DNA of 64,000 nt from Lichenibacterium ramalinae (lineage in GTDB: Bacteria; Pseudomonadota; Alphaproteobacteria; Rhizobiales; Beijerinckiaceae), in the NCBI RefSeq assembly GCF_004137085.1, contig NZ_QYBC01000022.1, positions 1-64,000 on the forward strand, read 5' to 3'. Both the position numbers and the translations under genes were made by a program. Positions 1 to 9,054 of the stretch are shown here, piece by piece (the stretch's first letter is position 1; the number at the start of each line of letters is the position of its first letter). Below the pieces are notes generated by a model. It saw nothing but the letters and a program-made list of their open reading frames with translations, made no database searches and was not told the origin of the DNA.

Positions 1-1
1 G

Positions 2-466
2 CTCGGCCAGGGCGACATGCTCTACATGGCGGGCGGCGGGCGCATCTCCCGCGTCCACGGCCCCTTCGTCTCCGACGGCGAGGTCGAGAAGGTCGTGGCG
101 CACCTCAAGCGCCAGGGCCATCCGGCCTATCTCGACGTCGTCGTGGCCGAGGAAGGCGCCGACGACGGCAAGGCCGAGGCCGCCGACGACAAGCCGGTCT
201 TCGACAAGTCCGCCATGGGCTCGGCGGGGGGCGAGGATGACTCGGACCTCTACGACCAGGCCGTGAAGGTGGTGCTGCGCGACAAGAAGTGCTCGACGTC
301 CTACATCCAGCGCCGCCTCGCCGTGGGCTACAACAAGGCCGCCTCGCTGGTCGAGCGGATGGAGAAGGAGGGCATCGTGGGCCAGGCCAACAATGCCGGC
401 AAGCGCGAGATCCTCGTCTACAGCCGGGACCTGCGCTTCTCCGAGACCCGCGACGGCGAGGACTGA
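2..466 (+). CDS. ftsK: DNA translocase FtsK, C-terminal end (partial)
   Basis: Only the last ~154 codons lie in the window; the gene begins upstream. FtsK is the inner-membrane-anchored hexameric DNA pump that clears the chromosome from the division septum and activates XerCD at dif. What is visible is the end of the RecA-like motor, an acidic linker rich in Asp/Glu/Ala, and the gamma winged-helix domain that reads the polarity sequences (KOPS): it starts around DLYDQAVKVV, contains STSYIQRRL and YNKAASLVERME, and ends near the stop. This order is the normal FtsK C-terminus. A GC-rich hairpin follows the stop. The reading frame is open to the window edge, so no start can be assigned. Confidence 0.93.
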   Translation, partial: LGQGDMLYMAGGGRISRVHGPFVSDGEVEKVVAHLKRQGHPAYLDVVVAEEGADDGKAEAADDKPVFDKSAMGSAGGEDDSDLYDQAVKVVLRDKKCSTSYIQRRLAVGYNKAASLVERMEKEGIVGQANNAGKREILVYSRDLRFSETRDGED

Positions 467-488
467 TCCTCGAAGCCGCGAAGATGAC

Positions 489-514
489 GGACGGCGGGCT
501 CCGGCCCGCCGTCC
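489..514 (+). terminator. Hairpin downstream of ftsK
   Basis: A perfect 11-bp stem (489-499 with 504-514, arms GGACGGCGGGC and GCCCGCCGTCC) closes a TCCG loop 22 bases after the ftsK stop. There is no U-tract after it, so it may be a transcript-end structure or a Rho-assisted stop, not a classical intrinsic terminator. Confidence 0.45.
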
Positions 515-1003
515 TCGATCGACGACCTGCACGCCCAACGGTGAGGTGACGTCGGGCGTCGACCCGCGGCGCCCGGTCCATGGACCCGCGCGGGAGACTG
601 CAACGAGCTCGGTGCCGCCGCGACGACCGACGGATCGTCCGCATTGCTCATCCCCGCGCCGCTCCCGGCCGAGTCCGGCGCGCGGGCGGGAACCGATGGC
701 GGTCTGAAGGCGGAGGCCGGCCGCCTTCCGCAGTCCCCGGCGTTCGAGGGCGTCGTCGCACCGATCCTGCTCCACCCTTGCCGTGCGCTGGACAAGTGGA
801 GGCTCGTCGACTTCTACGAGTTTCGAGGGTCGCTGCATCGCGAACCCCGGCGTCGGCACGTCGCTCGGCGAGGAGGCCGGGCCGGCCGAGAGCGCGGGTG
901 ACGCGGGTCGAAAGGATGCGGGCCGTCACCGACACCGCTCCTCGGGCCAGGGCCGGGTTGAAGCGCCGGGCGGAGGGCTCACATGAAGGGCCGGAGGAAC
1001 GGG
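515..1003. other. Gene-free stretch before zur
   Basis: About 490 bases with no convincing gene. Open frames exist on both strands, but their translations are Arg/Pro/Gly-rich, match no family I recognise and have no good ribosome site. I see no tRNA, clear promoter or repeat. Confidence 0.5.
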
Positions 1004-1471
1004 ATGAGCCACGCGCATGACGAGCCGACGGCAGAGCGGGACGGCTGGCTCCGCCGCGTCGAAGGGCTCTGCGCCGAACGCGGCGTGCAGCTCACGGCCC
1101 TGCGTCGCCAGGTGCTCGGCCTCGTCGCCGACGGCGCCGCACCGCTCACCGCCTATGCGCTCATCGACGGGCTGGCGCGCCTGCAGGGCCGGCCGGTGGC
1201 GCCGCCCACCGTCTACCGCACGCTGGACTTCCTCGTCGAGAACGGCTTCGTCATCAAGGTCGAGAGCCGCAACGCCTTCGCGATCTGCGATTCTCCCGGC
1301 CACCATCACCACGGCATCCTGCTCATCTGCACCCGGTGCGGGGCGACCGAGGAGGTCGACGACCACGACGTCGACGCGTCCCTGTCGCGTCGCGCCGCCG
1401 CCTCGGGGTTCAGGATCGACAAGCAGATGGTGGAACTCGAAGGCCTCTGCGGGCGCTGCGCGGCCGCCTGA
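1004..1471 (+). CDS. zur: Fur-family regulator, Zur type
   Basis: Zinc-responsive repressor of the Fur family, predicted to bind DNA as a Zn-loaded dimer and repress zinc uptake genes. The N-terminal winged helix includes PPTVYRTLDFL and the hinge GFVIKVESRNAF. The dimerisation/metal domain has a His run (HHHH), a CTRCG pair and a C-terminal CGRC pair forming the structural zinc site. The sequence follows E. coli Zur closely (VYR-LDFL-E-GFV-KVES, then EGLC-C), which argues for Zur over Fur or PerR. Start: the ATG at 1004 has GGAGG 6 bases upstream; an in-frame ATG at 983, also with a Shine-Dalgarno-like GGAGGG, would add seven residues. Its stop abuts the stop of the opposite-strand uvsE (TGATCA). 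Confidence 0.88.
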   Translation: MSHAHDEPTAERDGWLRRVEGLCAERGVQLTALRRQVLGLVADGAAPLTAYALIDGLARLQGRPVAPPTVYRTLDFLVENGFVIKVESRNAFAICDSPGHHHHGILLICTRCGATEEVDDHDVDASLSRRAAASGFRIDKQMVELEGLCGRCAAA

Positions 1472-2596
1472 TCAGGCCGCCTCGTCGGCCAGGGAATCGC
1501 CCTCCGCCGGCACCGGCACGGCCGTGCTCTCGGCGATGACGCCCGCTTCCTCGGCGTCGAGCCGCGCCGTTTCCGCCAAGTCGAGGCCGAAGCGCACCGC
1601 CACCTCGGGGGCGTAGCGCAGCATGTCGGGCCGGAGCCGGATCAGCGCGAGGTCCTTGGCCTTGGCCTCGATCATCACGTCGAACTCCCGGTCCGTCAGG
1701 CTCCGCATGAAGCCCATGAACTCGAACGGGTGGACGTAGTCGGCGTGGCCCGTCCAGATCGGCGCCACATGCACGGTCTTGACCTTGCGGGTCTTGCGAT
1801 CCTTGCGCTTGAGCTCGCGCAGTTCCGTGCGGGGCGACGAGAAGTGGATCTTCGGCCGGACGTCCTCCGGCCAGGTGTCCAGGATGCGCCGCACCGTCTC
1901 GCCCATGTCGAGCCGGTCCGGGTTGAGGCACAGGAAGTGCTGGTGGTCGAAGATCAGGCGCACGCCCGTGTGCTGGTGGATCCACAGGACGTCGGAGGCG
2001 CTGAAGCGGATGTCGTCGTGTTCCAGCACCAGCCGCCGCCGCACCGGCTCCGGCAGGCCGTGGAAGGTTTCGACCCAGCGGGCGTTGCTGGCCTCGCGGT
2101 CGCCGTAGGTGCCGCCGACATGGATGACCATCACGGCCTCGGGGCCGAGCTCCATGAGGTCGAGCATCTCGGCCTGGCTCAGCAGGTCGGCCGTGCTCTT
2201 GCGGACCAGCTCGGGGTCGGGGCTGTTCAGGACGATGTATTGCGAGGGGTGAAAGGACAGGCGCAGCCCCTGCGCCCGCGCCCGCGCGCCCACGGCGGCG
2301 AGGTCCGCCGCGCTGTCCCGCACCATGGTGTGGAACTGCGGCATGTCGGGATGGGTGGCGTAGGGGGCGAGGTCGGAAGACATGCGGTACATGTCGATGC
2401 CGTGCCGCCCGAGGTAGCCGAAGATGGCGTCGAGGTATTCGAGGCTGACTCTGAGATGCGGATCGGCCTGCCAGCGCCGGGTGTCGTTGCTCTTGAGGTC
2501 GGGCCGGCCCATGACCTTCACGGGAAAGCCGAGCCTCAACCGCCCGACGGGCGGCGGAACCTCGGGGCCGACCATCCGTTTCGTCGCTCTCGCCAT
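1472..2596 (-). CDS. uvsE: UV damage endonuclease UvsE/UVDE
   Basis: TIM-barrel endonuclease that nicks DNA 5' of UV photoproducts and starts an excision pathway independent of UvrABC. The 374-residue product shows the family signature blocks in order: LGFPVKVM near the start, YRMSSDLAPY, HPSQYIVLNSP, HVGGTYGDRE, LEHDD, IFDHQHF and KIHFSSPR. The His, Glu and Asp residues in these blocks are the expected metal ligands. The open frame continues well upstream, but the extension is antisense to the SDR gene and has no family similarity, so I place the start at the ATG before ARATKRMVG. The ~50-residue Glu/Ala-rich tail looks like a non-conserved extension. It converges on zur with no gap. Confidence 0.92.
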   Translation of the reverse strand: MARATKRMVGPEVPPPVGRLRLGFPVKVMGRPDLKSNDTRRWQADPHLRVSLEYLDAIFGYLGRHGIDMYRMSSDLAPYATHPDMPQFHTMVRDSAADLAAVGARARAQGLRLSFHPSQYIVLNSPDPELVRKSTADLLSQAEMLDLMELGPEAVMVIHVGGTYGDREASNARWVETFHGLPEPVRRRLVLEHDDIRFSASDVLWIHQHTGVRLIFDHQHFLCLNPDRLDMGETVRRILDTWPEDVRPKIHFSSPRTELRELKRKDRKTRKVKTVHVAPIWTGHADYVHPFEFMGFMRSLTDREFDVMIEAKAKDLALIRLRPDMLRYAPEVAVRFGLDLAETARLDAEEAGVIAESTAVPVPAEGDSLADEAA

Positions 2597-2700
2597 GTCG
2601 CCCGCTCGTCCCCGCCGCAGTCCTGGGGCGGCAATCCTCTTCGGAAGCGCAAAGTTGCGCGCCGGCCGGAGGGCGGGATGCCGCGGCGGCGCGCAGCCGG

Positions 2701-2934
2701 TCAGTAGGGGCGCTGCTGGTTCGCCCGGATGTTGTTCTGCACCTGGTCGATCACGGCGTTGTTGCGCTGCTGCGCCTGATGGATGTTGTTCATCACGGTG
2801 GTGTGCTGCCCGACACCGACGTAGCGCGCCGCGACGGGCCGCACGCGGTGCCGCGCCTCCGCGCCTCCCGTCGAGGCCGCCAAAGCGGCGAGGGCCGCGA
2901 GGGCGGCTCCCGTGGTGGTCATGCTCGTCGTCAT
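2701..2934 (-). CDS. Small secreted protein of unknown function
   Basis: A 77-residue product. The N-terminus is a plausible Sec signal: Met-Thr-rich start, then an Ala/Leu hydrophobic stretch and likely cleavage near GGAEA. The mature part is short, rich in Gln and Asn (NNIHQAQQRNN, QNNIRANQQ), with no Cys and no domain I recognise. It sits alone, upstream of and in the same direction as uvsE with about 100 bases between them. A real small periplasmic protein seems likely because of the clean signal peptide. An internal ATG four codons in is an alternative start. Confidence 0.6.
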   Translation of the reverse strand: MTTSMTTTGAALAALAALAASTGGAEARHRVRPVAARYVGVGQHTTVMNNIHQAQQRNNAVIDQVQNNIRANQQRPY

Positions 2935-3035
2935 GATGCTGGCTTCCCCGTGTCGGTGGTTTCTGCGGAAACAACGCGGGCCATCTGCGTTCCGTTCTGG
3001 CGGCGTTGACGTGCCGCGGGGATCGGAGCGGTGCC

Positions 3036-3812
3036 ATGGATCTCGGTCTCGGTGGACGGCGTGTGCTCGTCACGGGCGGCTCGAAGGGGATCGGCCTCGC
3101 CTGTGCGGCAGCCTTCGTGGCGGAAGGCGCCATCGTCGCCGTCTGCTCCCGGGACGCCGGCAACCTCGAGGCGGCGCGGCAGCGGCTGCCGGCCCTCAGG
3201 GCCTTCGCGGCCGACTGCGCCGACGCCGCGTCGGCCGCCCGCATGGTGGCGGCGGTCGAGGACGAGGTCGGCCCGCTCGACATCCTGGTCACGTCGGCCG
3301 GCGCCGCGCGACGCACGCCGGTCGAGGATCTGACGCCGGACCATTGGCGTGCCGCCATGGACGCCAAATACTTCGCCACCGTCAACGTCCTCGACCCGGT
3401 GCTGAAGCGCATGGCGGCCCGCGGCCGCGGCGTGGCCATCACGGTCATCGGCACGGGCGGCAAGGTCGCGTCGCCCATCCACCTCGCCGGCGGGGCCGCC
3501 AACGCGGCCCTCATGCTGGCCACGGCCGGGCTCGGTGCCGCCTATGCGCGGCAGGGCCTGCGCGTCGTCGGGGTCAGCCCCAGCCTCACCGACACGACGC
3601 GGGTCGCCGAAGGCCTGGCGGCCGACGCCGCGGCCCGCGGCATCGCGCCCGAGGAGGCGCGCGAGCGCATGCTCGCCGGGCTGCCGCTCGGCCGCATGGC
3701 CAGCGCCGAGGAGGTGGCCGACACGGTTCTGTTCCTGGCCTCGGACCGCGCCGCCTACATCACCGGGACGACGCTGTCGGTCGACGGCGGACAGCATCCC
3801 GTGGTCCTGTAG
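3036..3812 (+). CDS. SDR-family protein lacking the catalytic Tyr/Lys
   Basis: Short-chain dehydrogenase/reductase fold of 258 residues. The Rossmann dinucleotide motif TGGSKGIG is at residues 13-20 and the C-terminal family block (FLASDRAAYITGTTLSVDGG) is intact. Where the active site YxxxK should be, the sequence reads HLAGGAANAAL (about residues 149-159), with neither the Tyr nor the Lys; the usual NNAG is TSAGA and the catalytic Ser region reads TVIGTGG. It therefore probably binds NAD(P) but may not do the standard hydride chemistry. Similar HLxGGAANAAL variants occur in a subgroup of proteobacterial SDRs as I recall, so this is a lineage feature and not a recent mutation. The ATG at 3036 (GGAGC upstream) is preferred over a TTG ten codons earlier. 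Confidence 0.85.
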   Translation: MDLGLGGRRVLVTGGSKGIGLACAAAFVAEGAIVAVCSRDAGNLEAARQRLPALRAFAADCADAASAARMVAAVEDEVGPLDILVTSAGAARRTPVEDLTPDHWRAAMDAKYFATVNVLDPVLKRMAARGRGVAITVIGTGGKVASPIHLAGGAANAALMLATAGLGAAYARQGLRVVGVSPSLTDTTRVAEGLAADAAARGIAPEEARERMLAGLPLGRMASAEEVADTVLFLASDRAAYITGTTLSVDGGQHPVVL

Positions 3813-3887
3813 GGCGTTGGGCCTTGACCGCCTGCCGCTTCCGCCGTAGCCGCATCGTCGGACAAAAACGCGGGAAGCGATACGAAC

Positions 3888-5222
3888 ATGGCAGGAAACG
3901 CGGGGGTCGGCACCCCCCTCCAGGGGCCGCCCATCGAGGGCACGGCCGCCCGCGGCGGCGTCGCGCCCGGCTCGGGCCTCGGCCGCATCGTGCTGGCGAG
4001 CCTCGTCGGCACCACCATCGAATTCTACGATTTCTACATCTACGGCACGGCCGCCGCCCTGGTCATCGGCCAGGCCTTCTTCCCGACGTCGGCGCCCGGC
4101 ACCCAGGCCCTCAACGCCTTCCTGACCTTCGGCATCGCCTTCGTGGCCCGGCCGGTCGGTTCGGTGCTGTTCGGCCATTTCGGCGACCGCGTCGGCCGCA
4201 AATCGACCCTCGTCGCCTCCATGCTGGTGATGGGCCTGTCGACCTTCCTCATCGGCGTGCTGCCCGGCTACGCCACGGCCGGCGCCCTGGCACCCTGGCT
4301 CCTGTGCGGGCTGCGCTTCGGCCAGGGCATCGGGCTCGGCGGCGAGTGGGGCGGGGCGGCCCTGCTGGCGACCGAGAACGCCCCGGCGGGCCGGCGGGCC
4401 TGGTTCGGCATGTTCCCGCAGCTCGGGCCGCCGCTCGGCTTCCTGCTGGCCAACGGCCTGTTCCTGGCGCTGCTGCTCGGCTTCGGCGAGACCACCTTCG
4501 TGGCCTGGGCCTGGCGCGTCCCCTTCCTGGTCAGCGCCGCGCTGGTCGGGATCGGGCTCTACCTGCGCGTCTCCATGCAGGAGACGCCTGCCTTCCTCGA
4601 GGCGATGCGGCGGCAGGAGCGCGTGCGCGTGCCGCTGGCCGAGGTGCTGGGCCGACACTGGCGCCCGCTGATCCAGGGCTCGCTGTCCATCGTCGTCTGC
4701 TATGCGCTGTTCTACATCTCGACGGTGTTCGCGCTCGGCTACGCGGTTGGCACGCGGCACATGCCGCGCTCGGACGTGCTCGGCATGCTCTGCGGCGCGG
4801 TCGTGTTCATGGCGATCGCCACGCCCATCTCGGCCGCGCTGGCGGACCGGTTCGGCCGCCGACCGGTGCTCATGACGGCCAGCGCGCTCGCCGCCCTGTC
4901 GGGTTTCCTGATGCCGGCCATGCTGGGCGGCGGCACGCCCGGCGAGGTCCTGCTCTTCCTGTCGATCGAGCTCGGGCTCATGGGCCTCACCTTCGCGCCG
5001 CTCGGCGCGCTGCTGCCGGAGCTCTTCCCGACGCGCGTGCGCTACACCGGGGCCTCGTCGGCCTACAACCTCGGCGGCATCCTGGGCGCCTCGCTGGCGC
5101 CCTACGCGGCTCAGCAGCTGCTGGACCACGGCGGCCTCGCCTGGGTCGGCTACTACGTCACGGGCGCGGCCGCGATCAGCTTCCTGGCGGTGGCGAGCAT
5201 GCGCGAGACCGGCCGGGGCTGA
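3888..5222 (+). CDS. MFS transporter, metabolite:H+ symporter family
   Basis: A 444-residue inner-membrane permease of the major facilitator superfamily, MHS branch (relatives: KgtP, ProP, ShiA, CitA). Two six-helix halves are visible. The signature loop 2-3 motif is GHFGDRVGRK and its second-half counterpart is ADRFGRRPVL; GGEWGGAALL in the fifth helix is typical of the branch. The substrate cannot be read from the sequence; family members carry dicarboxylates, shikimate or betaines. It follows the SDR gene by 75 bases on the same strand, so the two may be co-transcribed. GGGAAG lies ~10 bases before the start. Confidence 0.88.
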   Translation: MAGNAGVGTPLQGPPIEGTAARGGVAPGSGLGRIVLASLVGTTIEFYDFYIYGTAAALVIGQAFFPTSAPGTQALNAFLTFGIAFVARPVGSVLFGHFGDRVGRKSTLVASMLVMGLSTFLIGVLPGYATAGALAPWLLCGLRFGQGIGLGGEWGGAALLATENAPAGRRAWFGMFPQLGPPLGFLLANGLFLALLLGFGETTFVAWAWRVPFLVSAALVGIGLYLRVSMQETPAFLEAMRRQERVRVPLAEVLGRHWRPLIQGSLSIVVCYALFYISTVFALGYAVGTRHMPRSDVLGMLCGAVVFMAIATPISAALADRFGRRPVLMTASALAALSGFLMPAMLGGGTPGEVLLFLSIELGLMGLTFAPLGALLPELFPTRVRYTGASSAYNLGGILGASLAPYAAQQLLDHGGLAWVGYYVTGAAAISFLAVASMRETGRG

Positions 5223-5235
5223 GCGGCCCCGGCCG
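5210..5235. terminator. GC-rich hairpin between convergent genes
   Basis: A 9-bp stem (5210-5218 with 5227-5235) encloses the MFS stop codon in its loop, between the converging MFS and glycosyltransferase genes. No U-tract on either strand; function as a terminator is inferred from position only. Confidence 0.35.
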
Positions 5236-8073
5236 TCACCGGGTGATGCCCGGCACGTGGGTGGTGGCGAGGCCGAAGCCCGCGTGGATGGCGACGACGG
5301 GCAGCAGCCGCTCCAGCGCATGCAGCATGGTGCCGTCGATCGGCACCGGCTCCTCGGGATAGTCGTCCCAGCCGAGGCCGAGGTCGAAGAGCGGCTTCAG
5401 GGCCGCGGGCCGCGCCCAGAACATCGTGCCGATGGGGAAGTCGATCGATCGCGGAATCTCCATGGCGGGGTCCATGCGCCGCGCGATGTCGCGGGCGATC
5501 TCCCGGTCGAGGCTCCATCCCGTGAGGTTGGGGTCCTCGGGGAAGACGAGCCCGAGCGCCGGGTCGGCGGCAAAGCGATCGAGGATCAGGTCGGCCATCG
5601 GGGCGAGGTCGCCCAGGAGGTTCTGGAGCAGGAAGCCGTGCCAGCGCGTGCCGAGCTCCACGCTGAGGCCGACCGAGGTGAGGGCCAGGCTCCGCTTGCC
5701 GTGGATGTGGCCGAAGACGTCGTAGCCCTGCAGGGCTTCGGCGAAATGGGTGAGCATGGGGCCGACGTCGCGGCCGCGGTTGGGGCAGGCCGCGACGATC
5801 ACGCGCCCCCGGTCGTAGGGGGCGAAGCGGGCGCGGAGCTCCTCGGCCTTCTCGGGCGCGGTGGTCGACACGAAGAGGTCCAGCGCCGCCGTGTTGGCGG
5901 CCAGCGCCGCCAGCATGTCGCCGGCGAGTTCCGGATAGTGCAGGTGGATGTGCAGGGCGGCCCGCAGCGACGTCCCCGCCCCGCGCGCCGGCGCCGCCAT
6001 GGCGGCCTCGGGCGTCAGCACCGGATGGGTCCAGGGCCCGGACGGCTTGCCGGCGCGGATCCAGTGGGCCAGCGGGTTGGGATACGGCACGGCGTCGAGG
6101 GCCGGGTGGTGGTCGGCATAGGTCTGGGGCACGAAGCCCAGGGCCGGCCGGCGGCAATATTGCTCGGCCTCCTGACCCGAGGCGGCCTTGCGCACGTGCA
6201 GGCGCACGGCTTCCTCCCGGGTGAAGTGCTCGTGCGGGTCCTGCCAAAGCTCCGCCGCGAACGTGTCGTCGGCCAGCAGCAGGGCCACGTCGTCCCGCTC
6301 CTGCGCCGCGATGGCCTTGGCCCTGGCGAAGACCGGCGCGAGGCGGTCGATGTAGCGCGCCATGGGGAACTCGCGCCCGCTCCGCTCGCGCAGCGCCGCC
6401 CCCATGACGGCGCGCCGCTCGGGCTCGGCGAGGAGCGTGGCGAGGACCGCCCCGGCCCGATCGGCATCGAGGTAGCCGACCGACAGCGGCGCCGTGACGG
6501 GATCTTCCGCCAGCCAGTCGGCGAAGCCGTTGGCGCCGGCGAAGCACACGACGGGTCGTCCGGCGAGGGCGGCATCCATGGCGACGTTGGGGAAAGGGTC
6601 GAGGCGCGACGAGATCATCACGGCATCGGCCGCCGCATAGGCGCCCTCGAGGTCGTCGACGGCGTCGAGGAAGACGAGGTCGATGCCGAGGCCGGACCGC
6701 TTCACCTGGTCCTGCAGCCAGTCCCCGTACAGGCCCTCCGGGTGGGGTTTGGGCGTGTGGCCGATCCACACGAAGCGGGCCGCCCGCGGCCCGAGGCGCC
6801 GGGCCGCCGCCATGGCGCAGGAGACGAAGAGGTCGGGCCCCTTGCGCATCGAGACGGTGCCGAGGCCGAGCACCACGGGACGCGTCCCGTCCCCCCGCAC
6901 GGCGCGGAAGACGGCGTCGCGCTTGGCCGCCAGGGCTTCGGGCGAGGCGGCCGGGGCCCGGGGGTCGGCCGGCACCTCCGAGGCGCCCTGGTGGAACACC
7001 TGGCTGTTGCGGCCGGTGATGCCGGGCCAGCAGGCGAGGGCCGCCTCGCGCTGGGTTTCGGCATCGAAGACCACCTGCCCGGAGAGCATCATGCCGCTCT
7101 GCAGGCGCGCCTGCGATTCGGGACCCGTCGGGTATTCGTGGACCAGCGTCACCGTCGGCACGCCGGCCGACGCGAGGCCGACCAGCAGCGGCTGGCACTC
7201 GATCGAATTGCACAGCGCCGCCTCGAAGGCGAAGCGCTCGGCGAGGTGGCGTCCGAACCGGGCCATGTAGAACCAGGTGAGCTGGCTCTTGCGGAACGGC
7301 CCGACGACGAAGGCCGCCTCCTCGACGAAGAGGTCGGCGAGGTCGCCCACCGGGTTCAGCAGCACGACCACGAGGTTGTGGCTGCCGTTGAGGTGCCGGG
7401 CGAGGTTCCAGCCGAGGATCGGCGCCCCGGTCCGGCTCGCCTCGTGGCAGGCGAGCAGCAGGGTCGGGCGCGACGGGTCGAAGGGCCTGGCGCCGGGGCG
7501 GATGTCGCGCTCGGGCTCGAACAGCGCGGTGCGCCCTTCCGTGCGGCCGTAGCGCGCATAGTGGATCAGCAGCCCGATGTCGGAACCGGCGACCTCGCGG
7601 TGGAGGTCGGCATAGACGGCGGGGTCGAAATGCGGGTTGGGGCGCAGGCCCTCGCGCTCGCCCCGCGCCACGTAGTGCTCGGCCGCCGCGAGATCGCTGA
7701 CGGCGCCGAGCCGCGCGGTGGCCCGGTAGGCGGCGGCGTCGAAGAGCCCGGTGTCGAGCACCCAGACGCTCTTCGGGTCGGAGACGGTCTCGCCGGGGCC
7801 GACGTGGTGGCCGGGCGGGTGGAGCCCGCCGGGACGCGCCGGCGCGGCGCGGCGCCCGCCGCCGGACCGCCTGTGCCGCAGCGTCTCGACGGCGGCGCGG
7901 ACCGGGCGCGTCACGCGCCAGGAGGTCGAGCCCAGCATCGCGTCCATCCGCTGGCGGAGTTCCTGGTTCTCGCCCTCGAGGATCGCGATCCGCTCGGCGA
8001 GGCGCCGGGCCTCCCAGGCCTCCGGGCTGGTCCCGGCCGGGCGATCGGGATCGTTCTGGGTCGCGTCGGACAT
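5236..8073 (-). CDS. Glycosyltransferase with C-terminal RgpF-like domain
   Basis: A 945-residue multidomain protein for surface polysaccharide assembly. Order: a short coiled coil (about residues 20-45) and the STSWRVTRPVR tail motif near residue 50; two copies of the F-D-x-x-x-Y ... HY repeat (LFDAAAY, HFDPAVY) around 105-185; a GT4 retaining-glycosyltransferase region (about 190-600) with GLGTVSMRKGPDLFV and VFLDAVDDLEGAYAAAD; and a C-terminal rhamnan-synthesis-F-like domain (about 690-935) with NRGRDVGPML, GYDVFGHIHGKRS and FPIGTMFWAR. RgpF-type proteins take part in rhamnan or O-antigen chain assembly. It lies apart from the main polysaccharide island but shares modules with four proteins there. 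The exact sugar is unknown. Confidence 0.85.
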   Translation of the reverse strand: MSDATQNDPDRPAGTSPEAWEARRLAERIAILEGENQELRQRMDAMLGSTSWRVTRPVRAAVETLRHRRSGGGRRAAPARPGGLHPPGHHVGPGETVSDPKSVWVLDTGLFDAAAYRATARLGAVSDLAAAEHYVARGEREGLRPNPHFDPAVYADLHREVAGSDIGLLIHYARYGRTEGRTALFEPERDIRPGARPFDPSRPTLLLACHEASRTGAPILGWNLARHLNGSHNLVVVLLNPVGDLADLFVEEAAFVVGPFRKSQLTWFYMARFGRHLAERFAFEAALCNSIECQPLLVGLASAGVPTVTLVHEYPTGPESQARLQSGMMLSGQVVFDAETQREAALACWPGITGRNSQVFHQGASEVPADPRAPAASPEALAAKRDAVFRAVRGDGTRPVVLGLGTVSMRKGPDLFVSCAMAAARRLGPRAARFVWIGHTPKPHPEGLYGDWLQDQVKRSGLGIDLVFLDAVDDLEGAYAAADAVMISSRLDPFPNVAMDAALAGRPVVCFAGANGFADWLAEDPVTAPLSVGYLDADRAGAVLATLLAEPERRAVMGAALRERSGREFPMARYIDRLAPVFARAKAIAAQERDDVALLLADDTFAAELWQDPHEHFTREEAVRLHVRKAASGQEAEQYCRRPALGFVPQTYADHHPALDAVPYPNPLAHWIRAGKPSGPWTHPVLTPEAAMAAPARGAGTSLRAALHIHLHYPELAGDMLAALAANTAALDLFVSTTAPEKAEELRARFAPYDRGRVIVAACPNRGRDVGPMLTHFAEALQGYDVFGHIHGKRSLALTSVGLSVELGTRWHGFLLQNLLGDLAPMADLILDRFAADPALGLVFPEDPNLTGWSLDREIARDIARRMDPAMEIPRSIDFPIGTMFWARPAALKPLFDLGLGWDDYPEEPVPIDGTMLHALERLLPVVAIHAGFGLATTHVPGITR

Positions 8074-8107
8074 GCGCAGGAGGCCTTCTGGATGGGTCGT
8101 GCGGCGG

Positions 8108-8905
8108 TCAGCCGGCGAGCAGCTTCAGCGCCGCCTCGTGCAGGCGCGGGTCCCCCGCCGCCACCACGGCGCCGCCGCCGGCCGCGTCCCCGCCCGACCA
8201 GCTGGTCACGACACCCCCCGCCCCCTTGATGATCGGGATCAGGGCGGCGATGTCGTAGGGCTTGAGGCCGCTCTCGATCACGAGGTCGACGTGGCCCGCC
8301 GCCACCATGCAGTAGCTGTAGCAGTCCCCGCCGAAGCGGGTCAGCTTGGCCCGGGACGCCACGCGCTCGAAGCGGGGAAGATGGTCACCGTCGAGCAGCC
8401 CCGGGCTCGTCGTCATCACGACGGCCTCCTCGAGGCTCCCGCAGGGCCGGGCGCGGAGGTGATGCACGATCTCGGTGCCGAGGTGGTTGCGCCCCCGCCA
8501 GGTGGCGCGGGCATTGTCGCCGAAGAACGATTCGCGCGTGAAGGGCTGATGCATCACGCCGTAGACGGGCACGCCCCGGTGTTCCAACGCCACCAGCGTG
8601 CCCCAGGTCGGCAGGCCCGAGATGAAGCTCTTGGTGCCGTCGATGGGATCGAGCACCCACACGTATTCGGCGTCCGGCTGGTGGTCGTCGAACTCCTCGC
8701 CCACGATGCCATGGGCCGGAAAGGTCGACAGGATGCGGCTCCGCATGGCGTTCTCAGCCGCGCGGTCGGCTTCCGTCACGGGGTCGAAGGCGCCCCGGCC
8801 GTTCTTGTTCTGCGCCTGGAGCGCCGTGCGGAAGAACGGCAGGATCGCCTCGCCGGCGGCGACGGCGAGTTCGGCGACGAAGGGTTCGAAATCGACGATC
8901 GTCAT
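8108..8905 (-). CDS. hisN: Histidinol-phosphatase, inositol-monophosphatase type
   Basis: Mg-dependent phosphatase of the IMPase superfamily, 265 residues. Motifs: DPVTEADRAAE, GEEFDD, the metal-binding WVLDPIDGTKSF, and GGDCYSYCMVAAGHVDLVIE followed by KPYDIAAL. The DGTKSFISG and GGDCYSY forms match the HisN-type histidinol-phosphate phosphatase (step eight of histidine synthesis) better than SuhB, but a general inositol or sugar phosphatase role cannot be excluded. The ATG at 8905 is the only start that fits the family length; the longer open frame runs through the non-coding region. A small RNA resembling suhB/mmgR is transcribed divergently from 9090. Confidence 0.87.
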   Translation of the reverse strand: MTIVDFEPFVAELAVAAGEAILPFFRTALQAQNKNGRGAFDPVTEADRAAENAMRSRILSTFPAHGIVGEEFDDHQPDAEYVWVLDPIDGTKSFISGLPTWGTLVALEHRGVPVYGVMHQPFTRESFFGDNARATWRGRNHLGTEIVHHLRARPCGSLEEAVVMTTSPGLLDGDHLPRFERVASRAKLTRFGGDCYSYCMVAAGHVDLVIESGLKPYDIAALIPIIKGAGGVVTSWSGGDAAGGGAVVAAGDPRLHEAALKLLAG

Positions 8906-9054
8906 CGGGGCTCCGCAGCGGGGCGCGGGCCGGGACGGCCCAGGGCGAGAAACCGCACCCATAGCACCGGGCCGGTACGGGCTCCAGGGCGATGGGGTCA
9001 TCGAGCGATGGGCGATCGTTCGACCGATCCGTCCCGCCTCGCCCGACAGACCGC

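Noticed and set aside
644-901. An 85-codon frame in the gap before zur
   Set aside because: Middle part looks protein-like, but the ends are Arg/Gly noise and there is no ribosome site or family match.
2597-3523. Upstream extension of the uvsE reading frame (about 310 codons)
   Set aside because: It is antisense to the SDR gene and a small secreted-protein gene, with Arg/Ala-rich translation and no UvsE similarity; an open frame by GC bias.
5257-8229. A 990-codon open frame on the + strand opposite the large glycosyltransferase
   Set aside because: Translation is Gly/Arg/Val/Glu-rich low-complexity without motifs; the minus-strand protein has clear domains. Typical antisense shadow in high-GC DNA.
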